DNA from: Limnohabitans sp. T6-20
GTDB lineage: Bacteria > Pseudomonadota > Gammaproteobacteria > Burkholderiales > Burkholderiaceae_C
Length of the DNA: 64,000 nucleotides
NCBI RefSeq assembly: GCF_003063505.1
Contig: NZ_NERW01000002.1
Coordinates: 682,001-746,000 of the forward strand
Direction of reading: 5' to 3'
The notes below the pieces were generated by a model. It had not been told where the DNA came from. It made no database searches and saw only the letters and a program-made list of their open reading frames with translations. The number at the start of each line of letters is the position of its first letter. Positions within the stretch are counted from its first letter, which is position 1. Below, piece after piece: positions 17,624-27,000 of the stretch. Made by a program: the position numbers and the translations under genes.

Positions 17624-19400
17624 GACCCAAGCATCCCCCATCCCCCCCGACCTCTCCAGCCTCAAGTCCTGGCTGGGCTTTGTGTTGCGTGGCCGCTTGG
17701 GTTGGCTCACTTTGTCCAGTTTCTTCATCAACCTGGGCGTTTTCGTGCCTTCGTTGTTTGGCATGCTGGTTTACGACAAGGTGGTGCACAACGGTGTGTT
17801 CGAGACGCTTTGGGCTTTGGCCATTGGCGTCGTTTTGTACCTGGCCATAGAGCTGTGTTTGCGCACCTTGCGTGTGCGCGACATCGAGCGCGTGGCCATG
17901 GCGGTGGACCAGTTGATCGATCAGCGCCTGTTTGCCGCTTTGCTGCAGCCTTCGGCCCGCAGCGGGGCGCAGCCGGGCATGGCGGCGCGGTTTCTCACGC
18001 TCTACCGTGACCTCGCTTCGGCGCGAGACTTTTTCTCGTCGCAATACCTGCTGGCCATGGCCGATGTGCCGTTTTTGGTGCTGGTGTTGCTGGTCATTGG
18101 TGTTATCGCCTGGCCGCTGCTGATGGTGGTGCTGGTTTGGGTGGGTTTGTATGTGCTGGTGGGCCAGTGGCTCAAAGACCGCACGCTCGCGCAAACCCGC
18201 GATGTCAACACCGAGCAGGCCACCAAACTGGCCCTGCTGACGGACACCCTGTCGTCGCTGGACACTCTGCGCACCAGCCATGCCGGTAGCCGCATGCAGC
18301 AGCGCTTTGGCGCAACGTCGTTGCAACTCGCCCGCGCATCTCGCAAGCTGCGTTTGTCGGTGGTGCTGCAAACGCATTGGCAAATGGCGGTGTCTTTGCT
18401 CAGCTACATCAGCTTGTTGGTGGTGGGCGCTTATTTGATCTTTGGGCAGCACATCACCGTGGGGGCGCTCATTGCTGTGTCCATGCTCAGTGGGCGCACG
18501 CTGGGCACCGTGGGCCAGGTCTTGCTGGCCTTGGGCCGCTGGACAGAGCTGCGCCAGTCCATGACCCAGCTGGCACCTTATTTGCAAGCTGCGCCGGGGC
18601 AGGGCGATGCACTGCCCACCCTCAGCGCAGCCAGCGGCCCCCAAAGCACTCCAGCATCCAGCGCCGTCATCGACACCCTGCGCCGCCCACCAGGCACGGT
18701 GCGCGGCCACATCGCCACACACCAGTTGGTGCACCGCTATGCCAACGGCCAGACCGCGCTGCGCGAGCTCAACCTGACCATTCAGCCCGGTGAGCGCGTG
18801 GGTCTGCTGGGGCGTCCCGGTTCGGGCAAGTCCACCTTGCTGCGCATCTTGGCCGGAGCCATTCAGCCCATGCAAGGCGAGGTGCGGGTGGATCACGCCA
18901 AGCTGCACAGCATCGCCACGCATGACCGTGTGACCTGGCTGGCTTTCAAGCCGCAAGAAGCGCCGCTGTTGGCGGGCACGCTCGAATCCAACATCTTGCT
19001 CAACCTGCCTGACGATGCCACGCCCCAAGAGCGCATGGACGCACTGGCCCACGCCGTCTACATGTCGGGTCTTGACGCCGACTTGGCTTCGGGTGCACTG
19101 CGGCTGGACTTGCCTATTGAGGAGTACGGGGCCAACCTGTCGGGTGGCCAGCGCCAAAAGGTGGCCTTGGCCCGCACATTGGCCACGCGCCCCCGCTTGT
19201 TGTTGTTGGACGAGCCCACCACGGGCCTGGACACCGAAACCGAAAAAACCATCGTCGAGCGCCTAGCCGCCCTGACCGATGTGACCCTCATCATGGTCAC
19301 CCACAGCGCAGCAGCGCTGGCCATCACCCAGCGGCTGGTCGTTCTGGACCAAGGCCAGTTGCTGGCCGACGGCCCCACGGCCAAGTTGCTGGTGTCCTGA
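17616..19400 (+). CDS. Type I secretion ABC exporter (permease fused to ATPase)
   Basis: 594 residues from the ATG at 17616, which overlaps the adhesin stop by eight bases. An N-terminal membrane domain (about residues 30-300) is followed by a nucleotide-binding domain with Walker A GRPGSGKST, signature NLSGGQRQK, Walker B LLLLDEPT and a switch His in MVTHSA. It lacks an N-terminal C39 peptidase or peptidase-like domain, so the adhesin is probably exported without leader cleavage, as in LapB-type systems. It powers export through HlyD and TolC; the gene order identifies the adjacent adhesin as the substrate. Confidence 0.95.
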   Translation: MSETQASPIPPDLSSLKSWLGFVLRGRLGWLTLSSFFINLGVFVPSLFGMLVYDKVVHNGVFETLWALAIGVVLYLAIELCLRTLRVRDIERVAMAVDQLIDQRLFAALLQPSARSGAQPGMAARFLTLYRDLASARDFFSSQYLLAMADVPFLVLVLLVIGVIAWPLLMVVLVWVGLYVLVGQWLKDRTLAQTRDVNTEQATKLALLTDTLSSLDTLRTSHAGSRMQQRFGATSLQLARASRKLRLSVVLQTHWQMAVSLLSYISLLVVGAYLIFGQHITVGALIAVSMLSGRTLGTVGQVLLALGRWTELRQSMTQLAPYLQAAPGQGDALPTLSAASGPQSTPASSAVIDTLRRPPGTVRGHIATHQLVHRYANGQTALRELNLTIQPGERVGLLGRPGSGKSTLLRILAGAIQPMQGEVRVDHAKLHSIATHDRVTWLAFKPQEAPLLAGTLESNILLNLPDDATPQERMDALAHAVYMSGLDADLASGALRLDLPIEEYGANLSGGQRQKVALARTLATRPRLLLLDEPTTGLDTETEKTIVERLAALTDVTLIMVTHSAAALAITQRLVVLDQGQLLADGPTAKLLVS

Positions 19401-19433
19401 TTAAAATGCTCAATTGATTCTGAATAGATTCCT

Positions 19434-20147
19434 ATGCACATTGCTCTGTTAGAAGACGAAATTACGCTGGCCCATGAAGTCGAGGCGCTCCTGACCGAGG
19501 CCGGGCACACCGTTGCGCATTTTGTGGATGGGCATCAGATGATGCGTGGCCTGCTCAAAGACACGTTTGACATGTTTGTGCTCGACTGGCATGTGCCGGG
19601 TCCCAACGGCATGGAGGTGCTGCAGCACCTGCGTGAAACACTCAAACTCACCACGCCCATCATTTTTCTGACCAGCAACAACGCCGAAGAGCAAATCGTG
19701 CAAGCGCTGGACGCCGGTGCCGACGACTACTGCGCCAAGCCTGTGCGCACTTTCGAGTTCATGGCCCGTTTGTCCGCTTTGCAGCGCCGCACGGCACCAC
19801 CAGCCCCCATGAGCTTGGGCGGCGAGTTGTTGCCCGGTTACGTGTTTGACCACGTTGAGCGCATCGTGCGGGTAGACGGCGAGCCCGTGGTGCTGACCGA
19901 AAAAGAATACGAACTCAGCCGCTTGATGTTTGAAAACCCAGACCGTCCGATTGCCCGCAACCGGATCATGAAAGACATCTGGGGCCGCGAAGAAGACGCA
20001 CTTTCGCGCACGCTCGATGTGCACATTTCTTGGATACGGCGCAAGCTCAACATTGGTGCCAATGCCGACAACGTCCGCTTGGTCGTGGTGCACGGGTTTG
20101 GCTACCGACTCATGAAAATGTCGCAACCCGAAGGGGGAACCACATGA
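19434..20147 (+). CDS. OmpR-family response regulator
   Basis: 237 residues. The receiver domain (1-120) has acidic residues at E7/D8, the phospho-acceptor Asp51 in FVLDWHVPG and the Lys of YCAKPV. A winged-helix DNA-binding domain follows (about 130-235), with LTEKEYELSRLMFENPDRPI, RTLDVHISWIRRKL and VVHGFGYRL. It follows the ABC exporter by 33 bases and overlaps the LysM-FecR gene by ATGA. The histidine kinase two genes downstream is the likely partner, and the surrounding adhesin operon is a natural target (inference). Confidence 0.93.
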   Translation: MHIALLEDEITLAHEVEALLTEAGHTVAHFVDGHQMMRGLLKDTFDMFVLDWHVPGPNGMEVLQHLRETLKLTTPIIFLTSNNAEEQIVQALDAGADDYCAKPVRTFEFMARLSALQRRTAPPAPMSLGGELLPGYVFDHVERIVRVDGEPVVLTEKEYELSRLMFENPDRPIARNRIMKDIWGREEDALSRTLDVHISWIRRKLNIGANADNVRLVVVHGFGYRLMKMSQPEGGTT

Positions 20148-21496
20148 CCCGTCTGAACGCCACACGGGCCTCGCAGGCCAGTCGCTGCGTTGCCCGTGTG
20201 CTGACCTTGGCTCTGGCAGGTGCAAGCCCCTTGTGGGCACAAACCGCATCAGACCCCGTGCCCGACACCGGGCACCTGATTTACCAAATGCAGCAGGGCG
20301 ACAGCCTCTTGGGCTTGGTCAACCGGCACATGCAAGGCCCGGATGCGCTGAAACAGTTGGTCCAGGCCAATCGGTTCCCCAATGTCAACCGCATTTCGGT
20401 GGGCAGCAAAATCAAAATTCCGCGCAGCCTGCTCAAGCACACACCGGCCACAGCGACCGTGTCCCGGCTCAACTGCAAAACCGTCATCCAGATCGATGGC
20501 AACGCCGCCACCCCCATCAAAACTGGCACCGTGTTGGGCGAGGGCGCTGTCTTGCGCATTCCGGCAGGCTGCCAGTTTGCCCTCACGCTCGAAGACGAAT
20601 CCACCCTGCGCCTCATGTCCGGTGCGGTGATCCAGATCAAGACCCTGCGCCGCAACTCACTGGAGACCTCGCCAGAAGTCAAAGTTGAACTGCTCGACGG
20701 GCGCATGGAAATCGACGTGCCTAAAAAGCGCCAAACCGGCGATGCCCCCTTCGAAGTGCTCACCCCCACATCGGTGGCCGGTGTGCGGGGCACGGAATTC
20801 CGTGTGGGTTTTGATGCCAAACAACGCACCAGCCAGGTCGAAGTCAAAGTCGGCGTGGTGGGCGCTCGCGGCGAGCTAGAGAAAACCGAAAAGCGCACCG
20901 AAGCCGGTCAGGGCGTCGCCATCACGGCCAGCGGCCAATCACAGGACATTGAAAAACTCCTGTCTCCGCCTCGATACGCCAGCGTCGAGCCCCAAGCGGG
21001 CGGCAAAGACCTGCTGCTCAAATTTGATGCCGCAGCGCAAGCCGAGCGTTTTTTGCTCATCACCGCAGATGACGCCAACTTCAGCGCCCTGGTCTCTCAA
21101 ACCCAGCCCACCCAAGCCCAAGTGCTTGCCTCGGAGTTGGGCAGCAAACCCGTGTTTTACCAATGGTCATCGATCTCGGCCTCTGGCCTGATGGGGCAAG
21201 CCCAAGACTACGCCATCTGCAAAGGCTACAAACGCCTAGACCACTGGCGCTGCAACGTGCCCTTCAACACCTTGGGGCTCATCAAGCCGCACTTGTTGTT
21301 CCAAAAAGTGGATGCACAAGGCCAGGTCTTCGAACTGCTCAACGGCCCGATCCAGGCGGTTGACAACAACTTGCTGGTGTTTCGCGGCCTGCCTTCAGGG
21401 GTCTACCGCTGGCGCATCGAGCACGAAGTCTCTGCCGCCATGAAGGCGGGCATCAACGGGCAGTTTGAACTGGTGGCCATCCCCGGTACCGACTGA
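20144..21496 (+). CDS. Exported LysM and FecR domain protein
   Basis: 450 residues from the ATG at 20144, which overlaps the response regulator stop (ATGA). A signal peptide (VARVLTLALAGASPLWA) leads into a LysM peptidoglycan-binding domain (about 45-92, YQMQQGDSLLGLVNRHM ... SVGSKIKIP) and then a FecR domain (about 115-220, with LTPTSVAGVRGTEFRV). The C-terminal half (about 260-450) is an uncharacterised beta-rich region. FecR-LysM proteins often sit beside CHASE2 sensors, as here, and may pass envelope information to the kinase. The role is inference; the domains are clear. Confidence 0.85.
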   Translation: MTRLNATRASQASRCVARVLTLALAGASPLWAQTASDPVPDTGHLIYQMQQGDSLLGLVNRHMQGPDALKQLVQANRFPNVNRISVGSKIKIPRSLLKHTPATATVSRLNCKTVIQIDGNAATPIKTGTVLGEGAVLRIPAGCQFALTLEDESTLRLMSGAVIQIKTLRRNSLETSPEVKVELLDGRMEIDVPKKRQTGDAPFEVLTPTSVAGVRGTEFRVGFDAKQRTSQVEVKVGVVGARGELEKTEKRTEAGQGVAITASGQSQDIEKLLSPPRYASVEPQAGGKDLLLKFDAAAQAERFLLITADDANFSALVSQTQPTQAQVLASELGSKPVFYQWSSISASGLMGQAQDYAICKGYKRLDHWRCNVPFNTLGLIKPHLLFQKVDAQGQVFELLNGPIQAVDNNLLVFRGLPSGVYRWRIEHEVSAAMKAGINGQFELVAIPGTD

Positions 21497-23823
21497 TGAA
21501 GTCCCCCCTGTCGGTTCTGACAGACGTCTGGCCCAAATGGAGCCAGCGCCAGTACACCCGAGACGAGCGGCGCTTTTACCTCGAATGGGTGATCGTGGCC
21601 GTATTGGCACTCAGCACCCTCAGCCTGTTCATTTTCATGGACTGGGGCAAAGCCCCCGGGCACGTCATTTACGACCAGTTCCACCGCTGGCGTGCCCCCT
21701 TGCCCTCCAACGACATCGTCATCATTGGCGTGGACGACGCCAGCCTGGACGAGCTGGGCGGCTGGCCCCTCAAGCGCGTGGTGTATGCCGACTTGTTGAA
21801 AAAATTGGCCGATACCGGCAACCAGCCCAAAGCCATCGGCTTTGACATCCTCTTTCCCGACCCCAGCCCCAGCGACGCCGAGCTGGCCGCACAAATGCGC
21901 AGGCACAACGCCTTTTTGGCGGTCGAGCAGCCCCGCGTCAATGCTGTGGCCCCGTTTGTCGTGCACAAACCCCAGGCCACCCTGATTGACGCCGCTAAAG
22001 GCCTGGCGCACATCAACGTCACCTTTGAAAACGATGGGTTTTCTCGTGGCGCCTATTTGCAGGAAGGGGCGCTGCCGCACCTGGCACTGGCCGTCTCGGG
22101 GCAACCCGTCCAAAACTACCTGTCGCATGGGGCCTACCGGCGCTTCAACCTGGTGGACCCCGAGATCGGATTTCCGACCGTCTCGCTCGCCGACGCCTTG
22201 TCGGAAGGCTTCCCGCTGGAAGTCCTGAAAAACAAATACGTCCTGATCGGCTCCGTCGCCCCCAGCTTGGGCGACCACTTTCCCACCATCTATTCGGGTC
22301 GCCAAGGCTCGGGCACACCGGGCGTCATGCTGCACGCCAACTTGCTCAATGACATCCTGCGCGGCAACCTCATCAGCCCGGTGCCCGTATGGGCGCAGTG
22401 GGCGCTCAGTCTGTGGGCCTTGCTCTCGGTGCTCATAGCCCTGCTGGTGCTCAGCCCCTTGGCCGAATTTGTGGTCACCCTGATCACGGCGGGTTCGGCC
22501 TTGCTTGTCAGCTTTGTGCTGTTGCTGGCGGCTGACGCCTGGTTTGACCCCGGCCTGTGCCTGCTGGCGATTGGTTTTGTCAAACCCGCCTGGGCCTGGC
22601 GGCGCACAGAAATGATCGTCCACTTCATGGGCGACCGAGCGGCCAAGCTCGAAAAAGTCCAGCACCAGCGCAAAACCCTCATCACCGGGGGCCTCAAGCT
22701 GCGTCACTTTGCCAGCGACACCGTGCTGCAATACTCGCGCCTGCTCGACCGGGCCATTGGCGTGGCCAGTGAGCGGGTGGAGTTTTTGAACCGGATCGTC
22801 AGTGAAATCCCCACCGCCATGCTGGTGGCCGATGCCGAGCAACGCATCGTGCTGGTCAGCCCGCGCATGCACCAAGACATTCCAGCGGGCCTGCTGCAAA
22901 CTGGCCAGCCGCTCTTGCCGCTCATGTTTTATTTGGGCATGCACAAGACCCATGACCTCAACCAGCTCACCGGCCAAGACCACTATGTCAGCGGTGTGGA
23001 CACCAATGGCACCATCCGCTATTACATCTTTCGGGTGGCGCAACTGCCTCAAACCGAAGACAGCGGGCTGTGGATTTTTGCGCTGACCGACATCACTCAA
23101 ATGCGCCAGTTTCAGGCGCAACGCGAACAAACGCTGCAACTGCTCTCGCACGACATGCGCACGCCCATCGCGTCCATCATCTCGCTCAGCCGCCAAAGCT
23201 GGGCAGGGGCTGGCAACACGGGCACCGTAACCCCGCAAACCGCCGCCAACATCTACCGCCACGCAGACACGCTGCTCAACATGATGGACGACTTCATCTT
23301 CTCCATCAAAGCGCAGGCGCAGGAGTACCAACTGGTGGAGACCCTGGTCGACAGCGTGGTTGACGACGCCATCTACCAAGTCAAAGACCTGGCCCAAAGC
23401 CGCCAAATGCGACTCGTGCAAAGCTTTGACGACGAGCCCCAATTTGTCATGGCCGACCAACGCCTGCTCACCCGCATGCTGGTCAACCTGCTGGTTAACG
23501 CGGTGCGTTATGGCCAACGCGGCACAGAAATCCACATTGCTCTGAGCCACGACGCCGACCATATGGCCTCTGGGCAAACCATGCCCATGGCCTCGCTGGG
23601 CCAAATGGTGCACATCGTCATCACCAACCAGGTGGGTGAGCCCACCGACACCGCCGAACCCCGACACATGGCCTCGCAAGGCTTTGGGCTGGGCTTGTCG
23701 TTCGTCAAAACCGTGGTCCGCAAACACCAGGGCCATATCCAGTTTGAGCTGCCCACCACCCCCGGCACCCAGGCACAGGTGCACCTGCAACTGCCCATCT
23801 CCAAGCCATTCGGCCAAAACTGA
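21496..23823 (+). CDS. CHASE2-domain sensor histidine kinase
   Basis: 775 residues; the ATG shares one base with the preceding stop. An N-terminal membrane anchor (about 38-52) is followed by a periplasmic CHASE2 domain (about 60-290, DDASLDELGGWPLKRVVYA and AIGFDILFPDPSP). Several membrane helices come next (about 295-370), then a PAS-like region (about 430-530), the phospho-acceptor box LSHDMRTPIASI with His552, and an HATPase domain with MLVNLLVNAVRYG and GFGLGLSFVK. It is probably the partner of the response regulator at 19434-20147. It ends the type I secretion operon. Confidence 0.92.
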   Translation: MKSPLSVLTDVWPKWSQRQYTRDERRFYLEWVIVAVLALSTLSLFIFMDWGKAPGHVIYDQFHRWRAPLPSNDIVIIGVDDASLDELGGWPLKRVVYADLLKKLADTGNQPKAIGFDILFPDPSPSDAELAAQMRRHNAFLAVEQPRVNAVAPFVVHKPQATLIDAAKGLAHINVTFENDGFSRGAYLQEGALPHLALAVSGQPVQNYLSHGAYRRFNLVDPEIGFPTVSLADALSEGFPLEVLKNKYVLIGSVAPSLGDHFPTIYSGRQGSGTPGVMLHANLLNDILRGNLISPVPVWAQWALSLWALLSVLIALLVLSPLAEFVVTLITAGSALLVSFVLLLAADAWFDPGLCLLAIGFVKPAWAWRRTEMIVHFMGDRAAKLEKVQHQRKTLITGGLKLRHFASDTVLQYSRLLDRAIGVASERVEFLNRIVSEIPTAMLVADAEQRIVLVSPRMHQDIPAGLLQTGQPLLPLMFYLGMHKTHDLNQLTGQDHYVSGVDTNGTIRYYIFRVAQLPQTEDSGLWIFALTDITQMRQFQAQREQTLQLLSHDMRTPIASIISLSRQSWAGAGNTGTVTPQTAANIYRHADTLLNMMDDFIFSIKAQAQEYQLVETLVDSVVDDAIYQVKDLAQSRQMRLVQSFDDEPQFVMADQRLLTRMLVNLLVNAVRYGQRGTEIHIALSHDADHMASGQTMPMASLGQMVHIVITNQVGEPTDTAEPRHMASQGFGLGLSFVKTVVRKHQGHIQFELPTTPGTQAQVHLQLPISKPFGQN

Positions 23824-23909
23824 TTTTTTGCCGCTTTCCCTTTGGGGAGCTTGGCCCGCAGCGAATGTCGCAAGGTAATAACAACAAAACCATCAATTGA
23901 TAAATTTGA

Positions 23910-23930
23910 CGTTTTAATAAATTTAAAACG
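23910..23930 (+). promoter_or_regulatory. Inverted repeat upstream of the first TpsA gene
   Basis: CGTTTTAA and TTAAAACG form perfect 8-base arms around TAAAT, 100 bases before the ATG at 24030, in a 200-base AT-rich gap without genes. TTGACG overlaps its left edge. It could be an operator; no promoter can be named with confidence. No obvious terminator follows the kinase gene. Confidence 0.35.
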
Positions 23931-24029
23931 CCATTTAGGCTTAGTTAAGAACCAAAACTGACGTTAATTCTGACAATCACCCAGGCAAAGACTTTTGATG
24001 TCTTTGGTATCAAATTCTTGGGGTTTCAG

Positions 24030-27000
24030 ATGAACGCACGCAGTTACAAGACCGTATTTTCCAAACGCCTGGGCACTTTGGTGGCTGTTGGCGAACACGC
24101 CACCAGCCAGGGCAAGGCCAACGGCGCAGGCTCCGGCGGGGGGGCTGGCGGGGGGGCTGGCGCATCGGCCACGCTGGGTTACATCGCCGCCCTGACTGCC
24201 GGGTTTGCATTTGTCAGCCTAGCTTGGGCCGCCCCGGCCAACAACGCACTGCCCACCAGCGGCACCGTGGTGCAGGGCGCGGCCAGCATGGCGCAAAGTG
24301 CCAACCAGCTCAACATCACACAGTCCACCCAGCGTGCCGCCATCAACTGGCAAAGCTTTGACATTGGCAGCCAAGCCCGTGTGCAGGTTTACCAACCCAA
24401 CGCCCAGTCGGTCTTGCTCAACCGCGTGGTGGGCAACACCCCCAGCCAGATCTTTGGCCAAATGCAAGCCAACGGCCATGTGATCTTGGTCAACCCCAAC
24501 GGCGTGCTGTTTGGTAAAGACGGCAGCGTCAACGCCGGCGGCTTCACCGCATCCACCCTCAACATCTCTGACGCCAACTTCATGGCGGGCAACATGGTGT
24601 ACGAGCGCAACGGCAGCACGGCCGGCATCGTCAACCAAGGCAACATCACCACAGCGCCCGGCGGCTACGTGGCCCTGCTGGGCGCTACCGTCAGCAACGA
24701 AGGCAGCATCACGACCAACGGCGGCAGTGTGGTCATGGGCGCAGGTGAAACCATCAAAGTGCCCGTGAGCGGCACAGGTCGTATCAAACTGGAGCTGACT
24801 CCCGCCGCCATCAACGCCAGCGTGAGCAACAGCGGCAGCATCGTCACCGAAGGCGGCCAGGTCTACATGCAAGCCCTGGCGCTGAACCGGGCGGCGGCGC
24901 AAATTCTGCAAAGCGGCAGCGTCGACACCACGGGCGTACAAGGCGGTGCAGTGCACCTGCTGGCCGATGGGGGCAGCATCAAGGTGGATGGCGGCATCAC
25001 CGCCAACAGCACAGGGGCGGGCAAGAAGGGCGGCGACATCATCATTGGTCGTGATGAAGTGACGGGTGTGCTGGCCAAGTCAACGGATGTCAGTGGGTCA
25101 ACCATTGAGAGCAAAGGTGGTTTTGTAGAAACATCAGCCCACTTATTAGCGGTCGATGGCATCAAAATCAACGCAGGCACTTGGTTGCTTGACCCTGACA
25201 ATATTGAAATTACCGATGCCGCTTCTGCGAGTGCTGGCTATTCAAAAATCAGTGCTACTGCTATTTCAACTGCATTAAACTCCACTAATGTTGTCATCAA
25301 TACAACAGGTTCGGAAACAGGCGTTAGTGACAACTCCGCAGCAGCTGGGGATGGCAATATATTGGTGAGTGCCGCCATCACAAAAACTGGCACTCCGGCA
25401 ACCAAGCTGACACTGAATGCCGATAACGGAATCACAGTTAATCAGAAAATATCCTCGACTAGTGGCGCGCTTGACGTTGAAATGACTGCCTTGGGTAATG
25501 CACCATTGGCAGCCAACAGCCAAGGCATTACCCTGAACGCCGCCATCAATACCAATGGTGATGTGACCCTCAATGGGAAAACCAATAACTCTGGTGCAGC
25601 CAGTGCATCTAATGCGATTGGTGTCGATATCAAGTCCGCAGCAGGCATCACCGCGAGGAATATTTCCATCACGGGTAAATCTGAAAGCTCTTTCGGTATT
25701 CAGTCAGCTTCACTCTTGAATGCGACAGACAAAGTCACGCTCGAAGGCACCAGTAAAAACTGGGTGGGTGTGACGACCACTGGTGCAATCACTGCAAGCA
25801 ACGGTTTGCTCAGCATCAAAGGCACTAAAGGCGCAGCAACTGATGCGTCGGGTTATCAAGGCATCAATATCAACAGTAACTTAACAGGAGCAAGTGTTTC
25901 ACTGATTGGTACCTCATATGGTCATTACGGCGTTCAGGTTCAAAATGTGACGGTTAAATCAACATCTGGCGATGTTTACATTGAGGGTACAGGTATCAAC
26001 ACAGCTACTACAACTGGTCAAAACGAGTCGTCGGGGACTCGAATTGCAGGTATCGTTGATGCTAAGGCTAAAGCCACTATCAAGGGCACTACCAGCGATG
26101 CGGGTCTTTATCAGGGCCTGATTATTAGCAATCAGGTCAAAGGCGCCAGTGTTGAAATTACCGGCATCGCGAGTAACCATATTGGTGCTGCAATTAATAA
26201 CGGTGCTAAGGTCACCGCCAGCGCAGGTGACGTCATGATCAACGGCACATCCAATACCAATGAGGGTTTAGGCGTAGGTAGTCAAAGTAGCAATGGTGGC
26301 ACAACCATTACTGCTACCAATGGCAGCGTATCGCTGACTGGCACATCAAACTCTTCATTGATCAAATCCGGGACCGCTGGCGTGCGTTTTTGGGGTAAAA
26401 ACAGCGTAACAGCAGATAAAAATATCAATATCACTGGCACCGTGGATACGCTAGCTAATAAGAGTGGCGTTGGGGTGGAGTTTCAACGCTACCCAAGTGC
26501 AACCGATTTAAAGACAACAACAGGCGATATTAATATTACCGGCACACTCACAGGTGGTGGTGGTGGTTCTGGTGTCAGGATGGGCGAAAGCGGATGGGGT
26601 GCACAGGCACCGATGATTTCAGCAGGCGGTAATTTCACTTTACGGGGTAACAATCGCGGATCGAATAGCAATGCATCACCCGCAATTTCTGCTTCAGGTG
26701 GTATGCAAGTAAGCGCAGGCGGCAATATTGTTGTGCAGGCGGAAACCAATAATGCAGCGGTTGCTGCGATGAGCTTCTACTCGGGGACTGCTTTGAAACT
26801 TGGTGTTCCGGACTGGGGTAGTGCTTTACAAGCCAATACATCGTTTATTACTTCTAAAAATGTATTGATTCAAGCCAACCAAGGCGGCATCGTATTCAAT
26901 AACAGTATCATCCCAACCTTAACCAGTGGTGTAGCGCCTAATCTGTTGACTGCGCTCACTGACATCAAAGGTAAAAACATCACCATTGACAACACTGGTG

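Noticed and set aside
21403..23817. Long open frame on the minus strand opposite the CHASE2 kinase (804 codons)
   Set aside because: Shadow of codon bias in the kinase gene, which has all expected domains; the opposite translation has no recognisable motif.
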